The notes under the pieces are model-generated. The model was not told the DNA's origin, ran no database searches, and saw only the letters and a list, made by a program, of their open reading frames with translations. The position numbers and the translations under genes are program-made. Shown here one piece after another: positions 1 through 6,290 of a stretch of 43,860 bases of DNA. The stretch is taken from the IMG/VR virus record IMGVR_UViG_3300005617_000236, positions 1 through 43,860 of that record. The stretch is one strand, 5' to 3'. Positions within the stretch are counted from its first letter, which is position 1; each line of letters starts with the position of its first letter. The DNA is from a virus.

Positions 1-17
1 AGGGATCGGCGAACTTC

Positions 18-425
18 ATGGCGATCAAGAACGGTCTCGCCATCGTCTACGGCTGGTCGTGGGGGTCGTGCTCCGGCTGTGACGGCTGGGAGGCTGCTCT
101 CGGCGAGAACTACGTCTACCACGACGATCCGCCCGAGGAGAGGGCGCGGAAGGAAGCGCTGACCAAGAAGGCATCGGACGAGATCGATGCCGAGATCATG
201 CACAACTCCAAGACGATGGACCTGGACGCCGCGGTCAGCTACGTCCAGAACCTGATCAAAGTCGGCCCCGACGAGTACAGCTACGACTACTCGAAAGAAG
301 AGCGCCTCGAGATCTACGAGAAGGCGAAGAACCGCCTGATGGACCTCGCGACCGCGGCGGGCGACCGCGAGCGTCAACAGGTCGAGGCGCTCGGCTCCAT
401 CGCGGAGGCGTGTCGCGAGCCCTGA
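18..425 (+). CDS. Hypothetical phage protein, possibly 5' truncated
   Basis: I do not recognise this 135-residue protein. It starts with a short segment rich in Gly, Trp and Cys (GWSWGSCSGCDGWE, about residues 12-25) and then becomes strongly charged and helical (residues 40-125, many Glu, Lys and Ala), as in a small regulatory or accessory phage protein. The frame is open back to the window edge, with no stop before the ATG at 18 and only a weak Shine-Dalgarno, so the true start may lie upstream of the window. It ends in a TGATG overlap with the adenine methyltransferase gene, which suggests co-translation. No function is assigned. Confidence 0.6.
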   Translation: MAIKNGLAIVYGWSWGSCSGCDGWEAALGENYVYHDDPPEERARKEALTKKASDEIDAEIMHNSKTMDLDAAVSYVQNLIKVGPDEYSYDYSKEERLEIYEKAKNRLMDLATAAGDRERQQVEALGSIAEACREP

Positions 426-913
426 TGTACCACCTCGACCACGCTACGCAGACCCAGGACCGCGACCGGCGCTTCACGCTGGCCGCGACCTTGGCTCTCA
501 TCCGCACCCTGACCGGCGTGGTCGCCTGGACGCTCGACGTCTGCGCCGAGGCGCTCTCGCACGTCTGCCCGACCTACTACAGCTTAGAGCGCGGCGAGGA
601 CGGCCTCGCGATGCCCTGGTCGGGGCACGTCTGGTGCAACCCGCCCTGGAGTCAGCTCCAGCGCTGGACGTCGAAGGCTTGGGAAGAGTGGGAACGCGGC
701 GAGTGCGACTCGATTACGATGCTCATACCCGTGCGCACCGAGCAGCCGTTCTGGCAGCAGCTGGTTGAGCCTTACCGGGATCTCGCAGACGGGCCGCTCC
801 AGGTGCACTTCCTCCCGAAGCGCCAGGAGTTCGGGTCCCCGACCGACCCCGAGAAGAAGATCAAGGGCTCCCCGCCGTTCATCTGCTGCGTGTTACACTG
901 GAGCAAAAAATGA
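425..913 (+). CDS. Phage DNA N6-adenine methyltransferase (Dam-type)
   Basis: The 162-residue product resembles the phage-encoded DNA N6-adenine methyltransferase family (PF05869 type), which transfers a methyl group from S-adenosylmethionine to adenine in DNA. Visible landmarks are LDVCAEA near residue 37, then YYSL, DGL and W, then the catalytic NPPW tetrapeptide (residues 72-75; the family usually has NPPY or NPPW), followed by a helix with W-x-KAWEE. The length is typical of the family. The start was placed at ATG 425 because it overlaps the upstream stop (TGATG); an in-frame GTG at 410 is possible. It ends ATGA-overlapped with the next gene. In phages this enzyme often protects DNA from host restriction. 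The assignment is fairly secure, the target sequence unknown. Confidence 0.8.
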   Translation: MYHLDHATQTQDRDRRFTLAATLALIRTLTGVVAWTLDVCAEALSHVCPTYYSLERGEDGLAMPWSGHVWCNPPWSQLQRWTSKAWEEWERGECDSITMLIPVRTEQPFWQQLVEPYRDLADGPLQVHFLPKRQEFGSPTDPEKKIKGSPPFICCVLHWSKK

Positions 914-1095
914 CTGACAACGAGCTGTACGCGAAGGTCTGGCAGTTGCTGTTTCTCCTCGGTGCGATCAGCGTGCTCGTGGTGGGGCACTGCACGACGG
1001 TCGAGAAGGCCCGACCCGCGGCCCCGGTGTGCAACTGCACCTGCCCGCCGCAATCGTGGATCTCGACGACTCCGACCGCGGTCCAGAACCCGTGA
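910..1095 (+). CDS. Small membrane protein with Cys-rich C-terminus
   Basis: This 61-residue protein has one clear hydrophobic segment (about residues 10-27, LWQ-less core LLFLLGAISVLVVG) after a short charged N-terminus, followed by a Pro/Cys-rich tail with CNCTC near residue 41. It could be an inner-membrane protein with its tail in the periplasm. The start is ATGA-overlapped with the methyltransferase stop. The end forms a GTGA overlap with the nuclease gene, so it sits inside the left operon. I recognise no family. A spanin-like role is conceivable from the single membrane segment, but its position among replication genes argues against that. Confidence 0.55.
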   Translation: MTDNELYAKVWQLLFLLGAISVLVVGHCTTVEKARPAAPVCNCTCPPQSWISTTPTAVQNP

Positions 1096-2441
1096 TCCTC
1101 TCCCCGACGCAGATCGAGCTGTTCGACGAGACGACCCCCTTTGGCTGCGAGCGGAAGTGGTGGTTCGCCTACGTGAAGAAGGTCGGCCGGGAGGAGATCC
1201 CGCAGATGGCGCTCGGTACGGCCGTGCACGCGACGATCGAGGCGTTCATGCTGGGCGCCGAGCAGGGCGTGCTGCACGACCTCGCGACCCCCGGCCTGGA
1301 CATCCTGATCCGCAAGCGCAACCGGGTGAAGCTGGTCGAGACCAAGATCGAACCCGAGGACTTCCAGCTCGAGGGCGAGGGCATCACCGGCCGGATCGAC
1401 TACGTCGGCACGCACGACGAGTTCGGGATCGACCTCACCGACTGGAAGACCACGAGCTCCATCGCGAAGTACGCGAAGACGGTCGGTCAGATCCGGAAAT
1501 CGATCCAGAACGGCATCTATGCGGGCTTCCTGTTCAAGCGCACCGGCGTAGATCAGCTCTACTCGGCGCAGGTGTACTTCCAGACCAAGGGTGCCAAGCG
1601 CGCGGAAGAGGTCGGATGCGCGGTCACGAAATCTGAAAATGATCAGGTTCTGTTGCGCGTCGGTGAGATCATCCGTAGAATGCAGGTCGTAGCCACGAAG
1701 ACGAAACCCGAAGACGTCAAGCCCGACACCACGAAGTGCAAGATCGCGTTCGGTTGTCCACACCAGTCGTACTGCCCCAGATCAGGAGAATTCAACATGG
1801 CGTCGCTGCTCGATATGTTCAACAACCCGTCGAAGACGGTCAACCCCGGACCCGCAGAGGTCGTGAAGTTCGACGCGAAACCGCACGAGACCCCCAAGCC
1901 CACAGGAGTACCGAACGGCGTCGCCCCCGGTGTGCAGGAGGGCGGCGCGGCGGTCTCCAACAAGATCACGCCCCCCGACCAGCCGAAGTCTGATCCGGCG
2001 CTGGCAGCGCTGCCCCCGAAGCTCGAGGCGGCCCCCAAGCACGAGAACATGAAGATCAAAGATGTCGAGGAAAAGCCGACCCCGGAGCAGGGTGGCTCGA
2101 CGGAAAGCGGTACTCCGCAAGGATCCCCGTCGACTACGACCCCTGCTCCGGGGGAGGCCCCCAAACGCGGCCGTGGTCGCCCGCCCGGGGCCAAGACCGC
2201 CGAGGCCGGCGTGGTGCAGCTGAAGACCGTCGTGGTCCGCCACGGGATCTGGATCGGCAAGGGCAACTTCAGCGGCTTCAAGACCGACGTGGAAGTCACC
2301 GCCGACGTCCCGGCCGGGATGACCTTCGAGGCGACCCGCGAGGTCGTCTCGCAGAACTGCCGCGCCGCGCTCGAGAAGGAGCTCAAGGCGTGGAACGACG
2401 CCGAGCAGCGCGCGGCCGAGATCAAGAAGGTGGCGCCGTGA
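1092..2441 (+). CDS. Cas4/RecB-like PD-(D/E)XK nuclease with AT-hook C-terminal extension
   Basis: The first 230 residues look like a RecB/Cas4 family exonuclease with an iron-sulfur cluster. Cys19 (FGCERKWW) precedes the GTAVH helix (His46), then GRID (Asp103) and DWKT (Asp117, Lys119), the expected catalytic pattern. A cysteine triad follows (C-x5-C-x5-C, about 216-228), which with Cys19 could hold a 4Fe-4S cluster. After it comes a Pro/Ala/Gly-rich linker, an AT-hook-like KRGRGRPPG and a compact C-terminal domain of about 75 residues that I do not recognise. GTG 1092 was chosen for its GTGA overlap; the frame is open back to 1029. In phages this nuclease usually sits beside a helicase and polymerase, as here, and acts in end resection or recombination. 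The C-terminal part may also be made alone (internal start at 1797). Confidence 0.8.
   Translation: MILSPTQIELFDETTPFGCERKWWFAYVKKVGREEIPQMALGTAVHATIEAFMLGAEQGVLHDLATPGLDILIRKRNRVKLVETKIEPEDFQLEGEGITGRIDYVGTHDEFGIDLTDWKTTSSIAKYAKTVGQIRKSIQNGIYAGFLFKRTGVDQLYSAQVYFQTKGAKRAEEVGCAVTKSENDQVLLRVGEIIRRMQVVATKTKPEDVKPDTTKCKIAFGCPHQSYCPRSGEFNMASLLDMFNNPSKTVNPGPAEVVKFDAKPHETPKPTGVPNGVAPGVQEGGAAVSNKITPPDQPKSDPALAALPPKLEAAPKHENMKIKDVEEKPTPEQGGSTESGTPQGSPSTTTPAPGEAPKRGRGRPPGAKTAEAGVVQLKTVVVRHGIWIGKGNFSGFKTDVEVTADVPAGMTFEATREVVSQNCRAALEKELKAWNDAEQRAAEIKKVAP
1784..1799 (+). promoter_or_regulatory. Internal Shine-Dalgarno and ATG inside the nuclease gene
   Basis: AGGAGA (1784-1789) precedes an in-frame ATG (1797-1799) with 8 bases between AGGAG and ATG. 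This is among the best ribosome-binding sites in the left block, and it falls exactly after the last cysteine of the nuclease domain. Starting here would give a 214-residue protein of linker, AT-hook and C-terminal domain without the nuclease. Direct observation; the translation is inferred. Confidence 0.5.
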
Positions 2442-2593
2442 AGACCCGCGGACGAGTCGACGAGCTGGATGAAGTGCGCCGCAAGGCGTACTGGGTGGAG
2501 CTGAGTTCAGCTGCTGGGTCGCCGATCGGACGTCGAGATCCAGTGTTGAACTTCTTCTTCACCGGGTGGAACGGCCGCGGAGACGCACAATGA
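2438..2593 (+). CDS. Small hypothetical protein
   Basis: This is a 51-residue protein beginning at a GTG that overlaps the nuclease stop (GTGA) and ending in an ATGA overlap with the next membrane-protein gene. It is basic at the start and has aromatic stretches (RRKAYWVEL; LNFFFTGWNG). I recognise no motif or family. Its support as a gene comes from exact overlap coupling on both sides and the absence of any better use of this stretch. It could also be a translational bridge whose product has little function. Confidence 0.5.
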   Translation: MKTRGRVDELDEVRRKAYWVELSSAAGSPIGRRDPVLNFFFTGWNGRGDAQ

Positions 2594-2784
2594 GCGCCGA
2601 GGCGAACAACGGCAGCGGGGGCATCGGCTTCGCCGGCGCGCTCACGGTGCTGTTCGTCGGGCTGAAGCTGACGCACTACATCGACTGGTCGTGGTGGCTG
2701 GTGCTCTCGCCGATGCTCGCCGGGGTCGGCCTGTTCATCGTCGTGCTCGTGCTGATCCTGGTCCTGAAGCTGTTCGACCTGTGA
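2590..2784 (+). CDS. Small two-segment membrane protein
   Basis: The 64-residue product has a Gly/Ser-rich start, a first hydrophobic segment (about residues 12-28), a short loop with the sequence IDWSWWLVLSP, and a second long hydrophobic segment (about 43-61) ending in KLFDL. Proteins with this WSWWxVLSP pattern are common in phage early regions and are thought to sit in the inner membrane; their role is unknown. The start is ATGA-overlapped with the preceding gene and the end is GTGA-overlapped with the helicase. Membrane location is a confident inference, function is not known. Confidence 0.65.
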   Translation: MSAEANNGSGGIGFAGALTVLFVGLKLTHYIDWSWWLVLSPMLAGVGLFIVVLVLILVLKLFDL

Positions 2785-4712
2785 GCCTACTCGACAAGTT
2801 CATCACCCCCACCAGAGGTGGGTCAACCTCTGGATCGGGTGGGGCGGGGTCTTCCTCTTTGCCCCCCGCGCCCGCCCCCACCATCACCGAGGTCCTCGGC
2901 ATCTCCTCACGGAACGTCGAAGGCTTCGTGCGTGGCGAGGCGGTCGAGGACTCGAGGGACCTGCACCGGGTCCTCGAGCTCCCTCGCCGAGGCCGCCCCG
3001 ACGCTGAGATCCTGATCCAGGAAATCGTCCGCCGGTACGGCAAGCCCAACCCGGCGTGTTCCTGTAAGGAAAAGTTCCACCGGCGCTGCGCCGACAAGCC
3101 CCTCTTCACGCAGGCCTGGGCGCTCACCGAGATCTCCCAGTGCGGCGGTCTGCTCGGTCCCATCGCAGTCGGTGACGGCAAGACGCTGCTCGACCTTTTG
3201 GCCATCTTTGCGGCGGGCGTGAAGTCGGCTGTTCTCCTGATCCCGCCCCAGCTGAAGGCGCAGCTCATCCAGGTCGACTGGGAGTTCTACTCGCAGCACT
3301 GGTACCTGCCGAACCTCGCCAACGGCCGCTGGTACGACCCGAAGCTGCCGATGCTGCACGTGGTCGCGTACTCCGAGCTCAGCTCGGCCAAGAACAGCGA
3401 CGTGCTCGACCGGATCCGGCCAGATCTGATCATCGCCGACGAGGCCCACCTGCTCCGGAACAGCACGGCCGCGCGCACGAAGCGCTTCAAGCGGTACTTC
3501 TCGGCGTACCCCGGCACGAAGTTCTGCTGCTGGTCGGGCACGCTGACGACGAAGTCCCTGAAGGACTATGCGCACCTCTCGAACCTCGCGCTCAAAGATG
3601 GATCTCCTACTCCTCTCCACTGGCCTACCGTTGAAGAGTGGGCCGGCGCGCTCGACCCGAGCGACTGGCCCACCGGCATCGGCGCTCTTAAGGCGTTCTG
3701 CAAGCCCGGAGAGTACGTCCGCGACGGCTACCGCCGGCGGCTCGAGGAGACCCCCGGCGTCGTCTCGTCGCCGGCGACCATGAACTGCACGGCCTCCCTC
3801 GTGATCTCGAAGCGCGAGATCTCGGCGCCGAAGGCGATCAACGACGCCCTGGCGAAGCTCTACAACGACTGGGAGCGCCCGGACGGGGAAGAGAAGCTCG
3901 TCTCCGCGCTCGAGGTGCACCGCTGCGCGAAGGAGCTCAGCGCCGGCTTCTACTATCACTGGATCTGGCCTCGGGGCGAGTCGCTCGAGGTTCGCAAGAC
4001 GTGGCTGGCCGCGCGCAGGGCGTGGCACTCGGAGATGCGCGAGAAGCTCAAGCACAGCCGGGAATTCATGGACTCGCCGCTGCTTCTGGCCAAGGCTGCG
4101 ATCCGCTGGCATGAGGGTTTCATCCATGTTGAACAAGACGGCAGACGTGTCGAAGTACCTCCTCACCAAGCCCATGCGCCTCTACCCACCTGGAACAGTC
4201 TGTGTTGGCCAGACTGGAAAGCTCTACGTGGTACAGCCGAACCGAAGACTGAAGGTGTCTGGGTCGACCAATTCCTCGCCGAGGACGCCGCGGCTTGGCT
4301 CGCGAAGCCCGGCATCGTCTGGTCGGAGCACGACCTGTTCGGTCGACGAGTTGCTGAGATTGCTCGTGCGCCTTATTTCGGGCCTGGAGCGGACGCTGCC
4401 CAAGCCCTACTCGCTGAGTCGGGCAGTCGCGGGATCGTCGCTTCAATTCGCGCGCATGGAACTGGAAAGAATCTTCAGGCTTGGCAGCGCAACCTCGTGG
4501 CGAACCTCCCGAGTGATGCTGCGATCTGGGAGCAGCTCATCGGGCGCACTCACCGTCAGGGGCAGCTCGCGGACGAGGTGACCGTCGAGGTCTACCAGCA
4601 CACGCCGCCTGTGATCGAGGCGCTCTCGAAGGCGCGGCTGTACGCCGACTACATCCAATCGACCATGGGCGGCCGGCAAAAGCTGCTTGCGGCACAATTC
4701 TTGTTTGATTAG
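2781..4712 (+). CDS. SNF2-like superfamily 2 DNA helicase/ATPase
   Basis: This 643-residue protein has the superfamily 2 helicase motifs in order: a Walker A-like VGDGKT (about 130-135), DEAH (220-223), the WSGT motif III (about residue 250), and a C-terminal motif VI, LIGRTHRQGQ (about 586-595), of SNF2/RapA-like enzymes. It is likely to translocate along double-stranded DNA using ATP, aiding replication or recombination. A small CxC-x7-C cluster near residue 93 could bind zinc. The Ser/Pro-rich first 30 residues look disordered. GTG 2781 was chosen because it overlaps the upstream stop. The neighbouring nuclease and polymerase are the usual companions of this helicase in phage replication blocks. 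The exact substrate is inferred. Confidence 0.85.
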   Translation: MSLLDKFITPTRGGSTSGSGGAGSSSLPPAPAPTITEVLGISSRNVEGFVRGEAVEDSRDLHRVLELPRRGRPDAEILIQEIVRRYGKPNPACSCKEKFHRRCADKPLFTQAWALTEISQCGGLLGPIAVGDGKTLLDLLAIFAAGVKSAVLLIPPQLKAQLIQVDWEFYSQHWYLPNLANGRWYDPKLPMLHVVAYSELSSAKNSDVLDRIRPDLIIADEAHLLRNSTAARTKRFKRYFSAYPGTKFCCWSGTLTTKSLKDYAHLSNLALKDGSPTPLHWPTVEEWAGALDPSDWPTGIGALKAFCKPGEYVRDGYRRRLEETPGVVSSPATMNCTASLVISKREISAPKAINDALAKLYNDWERPDGEEKLVSALEVHRCAKELSAGFYYHWIWPRGESLEVRKTWLAARRAWHSEMREKLKHSREFMDSPLLLAKAAIRWHEGFIHVEQDGRRVEVPPHQAHAPLPTWNSLCWPDWKALRGTAEPKTEGVWVDQFLAEDAAAWLAKPGIVWSEHDLFGRRVAEIARAPYFGPGADAAQALLAESGSRGIVASIRAHGTGKNLQAWQRNLVANLPSDAAIWEQLIGRTHRQGQLADEVTVEVYQHTPPVIEALSKARLYADYIQSTMGGRQKLLAAQFLFD

Positions 4713-4744
4713 ATCACGAACGCAGTCCACATCAAGGAGATGCA

Positions 4745-5317
4745 ATGCAAGACCTGTTTTTGAAGATCGCTGGAAGTCAGGCTAACAACAAGGGAGAGAA
4801 CTTCGTCGCGGGCAAGGGCGTCGTGCTCATCGAGGAGCTGATCTGCAAGAAGTTCTTCGAGGGCAACACGTTCGTCGCTCGCACCAAGGTGATCTCGTCC
4901 GAGAACAAGGGCGACCGGATCCGCAAGACGAAGGACGAGAACCCCGGCACCGGCGACCTGATCCCGCCCAACCAGCCCGGCACGCGCCCCGGCTGGCCGC
5001 AGAAGCTCGACAAGCACGCCTCGGCGCCAGGGAATGTGAAGGCGTTCGTGCTCGCGCTGCTCGGCTTCAAGGAGTCGGAGGTCAGCTCGCAGCAGTTCGG
5101 CGAGGCGCTCGAGCAGCTGCTCGACAAGTCGCAGCCGGGCCGGGGCTTCCTGATCCGGTACGAGACCTACGACCAGCAGACGCGCTCCGGCGCGAACGTC
5201 GGCCGCTGGAACACCTACGTCCGGTGGTCGCACGTCGGCCCGGAAGAGGGCAACAGCAAGGACGAGATCGCGAAGCGCCGCGCCGAGCTGGACAAGTCGG
5301 CGCCGATCACGCAGTGA
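4745..5317 (+). CDS. Candidate single-stranded DNA-binding protein
   Basis: This 190-residue protein is preceded by a strong AAGGAG site (4734-4739), unlike its overlap-coupled neighbours, so high expression is likely. The N-terminal half reads as beta strands (residues 1-55, with the core VVLIEELICKKFFEGNTFVA), followed by a charged loop and APGNVKAFVLALLG (about 98-111). This layout recalls phage single-stranded DNA-binding proteins found between helicase and polymerase genes, and the tail is acidic to mixed. The identification rests on layout and context and is tentative; DUF669-type proteins are the nearest idea I have. It could also be another replication accessory protein. Confidence 0.45.
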   Translation: MQDLFLKIAGSQANNKGENFVAGKGVVLIEELICKKFFEGNTFVARTKVISSENKGDRIRKTKDENPGTGDLIPPNQPGTRPGWPQKLDKHASAPGNVKAFVLALLGFKESEVSSQQFGEALEQLLDKSQPGRGFLIRYETYDQQTRSGANVGRWNTYVRWSHVGPEEGNSKDEIAKRRAELDKSAPITQ

Positions 5318-5441
5318 CCTTGGCGGTGTGCTGGCGCAGGACGTGACAGTTTGCGCACATAACCATCGCCGTGATCTGGTCGACCTGCGAGCCAGAGGGG
5401 TGTGATCCCAAACTTCGGGGCCGCTGAGGACGCTCAGCGGG
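5307..5441 (-). pseudogene. Relic of an HNH endonuclease C-terminus
   Basis: On the minus strand a 44-codon open stretch ends with MVMCANCHVLRQH and a stop at 5307-5309. CANCH-x2-R is the usual C-terminal signature of small HNH endonucleases. There is no plausible start: an in-frame TAA lies immediately upstream at 5442-5444, and the first half of the domain is missing. It overlaps the end of the gene on the other strand by 11 bases. I read it as the remains of a homing-type gene, next to decayed tRNA-like sequences. The resemblance is visible but short. Confidence 0.4.
5421..5440 (+). other. Strong hairpin upstream of tRNA-like element
   Basis: CCGCTGAG and CTCAGCGG form a perfect 8-bp stem closed by a GACG tetraloop, ending four bases before the tRNA-like element. 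There is no T-run after it, so it is not a classical intrinsic terminator. It may act in RNA processing or stability. Confidence 0.45.
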
Positions 5442-5444
5442 TTA

Positions 5445-5517
5445 TGCGAGATCTGCTAACTGGAAGGCTCCAGGGCTCATAAGCCAGGGAATCCGGGTTC
5501 GACTCCCGGTCTCGCTT
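5445..5517 (+). tRNA. tRNA-Met-like (anticodon CAT), imperfect
   Basis: The 73-base element has normal tRNA spacing: acceptor 7, two bases, D arm with GG in the loop, anticodon arm with loop CTCATAA, 5-base variable loop, and a perfect T arm (CCGGG-TTCGACT-CCCGG, 5493-5509). The anticodon CAT suggests methionine (or tRNA-Ile2 after modification). Faults: one T-T mismatch in the acceptor, a mismatch in the D stem, and A-A and G-G mismatches in the anticodon stem (5471-5475 with 5483-5487). No CCA is encoded. It may be a divergent phage tRNA or a decaying one. Confidence 0.55.
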
Positions 5518-5591
5518 TAGACGAACGCAGGGCCGCTGATGCCGGGTGGACTTATACCTGCCACTTGGCGGAGGTACTTGATTCGTTTGGG

Positions 5592-5646
5592 GTGCTGGCC
5601 CGATGGTGTTCGGGCAGAGAGCCGGGTTCGATTCCCGGCCAGCATC
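5592..5646 (+). tRNA. Truncated tRNA-like element lacking one arm
   Basis: A 7-bp acceptor stem (5592-5598 with 5639-5645, one G-T pair) and a perfect T arm (CCGGG-TTCGATT-CCCGG, 5622-5638) enclose only 23 bases, which form one 5-bp hairpin (CCCGA/TCGGG, 5599-5614) plus a 7-base linker. A normal tRNA has two arms here. It is most simply a tRNA that lost about 20 bases by deletion; a functional mini-tRNA-like RNA is less likely. No anticodon can be assigned. Confidence 0.45.
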
Positions 5647-5658
5647 TTGGAGGACCTG

Positions 5659-6156
5659 ATGCGCAAACCGAAACCCGGCGACGTCGTGGTCAACGTCGCC
5701 GCAGCGAAAGCCGCCGCAGCGGCCAAGACCGCGGCGAACAGCGACGCGAAGATCCGCGGACGCGACGCGCGCCGCCTGCCCGAAACGGAGAAGACCTTGC
5801 GACAGTTCCTCAGCCTCGAGAGCGGCAACTACAAGACCAATGCGATGCGCCGCACGTGGGACCGGATCCACGGCGAGAAGCACCCGCTCGAGGTGCCGGA
5901 GCAGTGCGCCGAGTGCGAGTACGTCGCCGACACGCTCGAGGACATCGAGTGGCACGAGGAGCAGTGCGGCCACGACGGCGACCGCTTCGCACCGAAGGAG
6001 CCGGCCCAGGTCGTCAAGATCAAGGACCTCTGGTGCCCCCACTGCGGCGGTCGGCACCACGACCGCGGCCCGTGGGCCAAGAAGAACCACCAGACGCACC
6101 TGTGCGAGGACTGTAAGAAGACGTTCGAGGACACCGAGAAAGCGGTCGGATCGTGA
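5659..6156 (+). CDS. Zinc-finger protein of unknown function
   Basis: This is a 165-residue protein with an Ala/Lys-rich N-terminus (residues 10-35) and two cysteine/histidine clusters: CAEC followed by H and C-x-H (about residues 83-106), and CPHC-GGRHHD followed by H, C and C (about 126-152). Both look like zinc-binding fingers or ribbons, suggesting nucleic-acid or protein binding. ATG 5659 follows GGAGGA (5649-5654), which itself abuts the tRNA-like element. The frame is open further upstream but that part runs through the tRNA-like sequences and is not protein-like. The end is GTGA-overlapped with the next small gene. I do not recognise a family. Confidence 0.7.
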   Translation: MRKPKPGDVVVNVAAAKAAAAAKTAANSDAKIRGRDARRLPETEKTLRQFLSLESGNYKTNAMRRTWDRIHGEKHPLEVPEQCAECEYVADTLEDIEWHEEQCGHDGDRFAPKEPAQVVKIKDLWCPHCGGRHHDRGPWAKKNHQTHLCEDCKKTFEDTEKAVGS

Positions 6157-6290
6157 AGCGCGGACACGAGTGGTGGCGCCCGAACATCAAAGGCACGCTG
6201 GGCAACTGGCTGGTGTTCTGCCTTCGCTGTGGACTAGTCGCCGGCTGCCGTGGATCTGATGCGGCCTGCAAAGGCCGGGAGGACGCATGA
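6153..6290 (+). CDS. Very small Cys-containing protein
   Basis: This gene encodes 45 residues from a GTG overlapping the upstream stop to a TGA overlapping the polymerase ATG. Four cysteines (C-x2-C, then C and C; about residues 23, 26, 33, 40) within a Trp-rich, basic peptide could bind a zinc ion. The tight overlaps at both ends are the main evidence that it is translated. The function is unknown and no family is recognised. Confidence 0.5.
   Translation: MKRGHEWWRPNIKGTLGNWLVFCLRCGLVAGCRGSDAACKGREDA

Noticed and set aside
5539-5658. Longer N-terminus for the zinc-finger gene at 5659
   Set aside because: The extra 40 codons run through the truncated tRNA-like element and lack a ribosome site, while GGAGGA lies just before ATG 5659.
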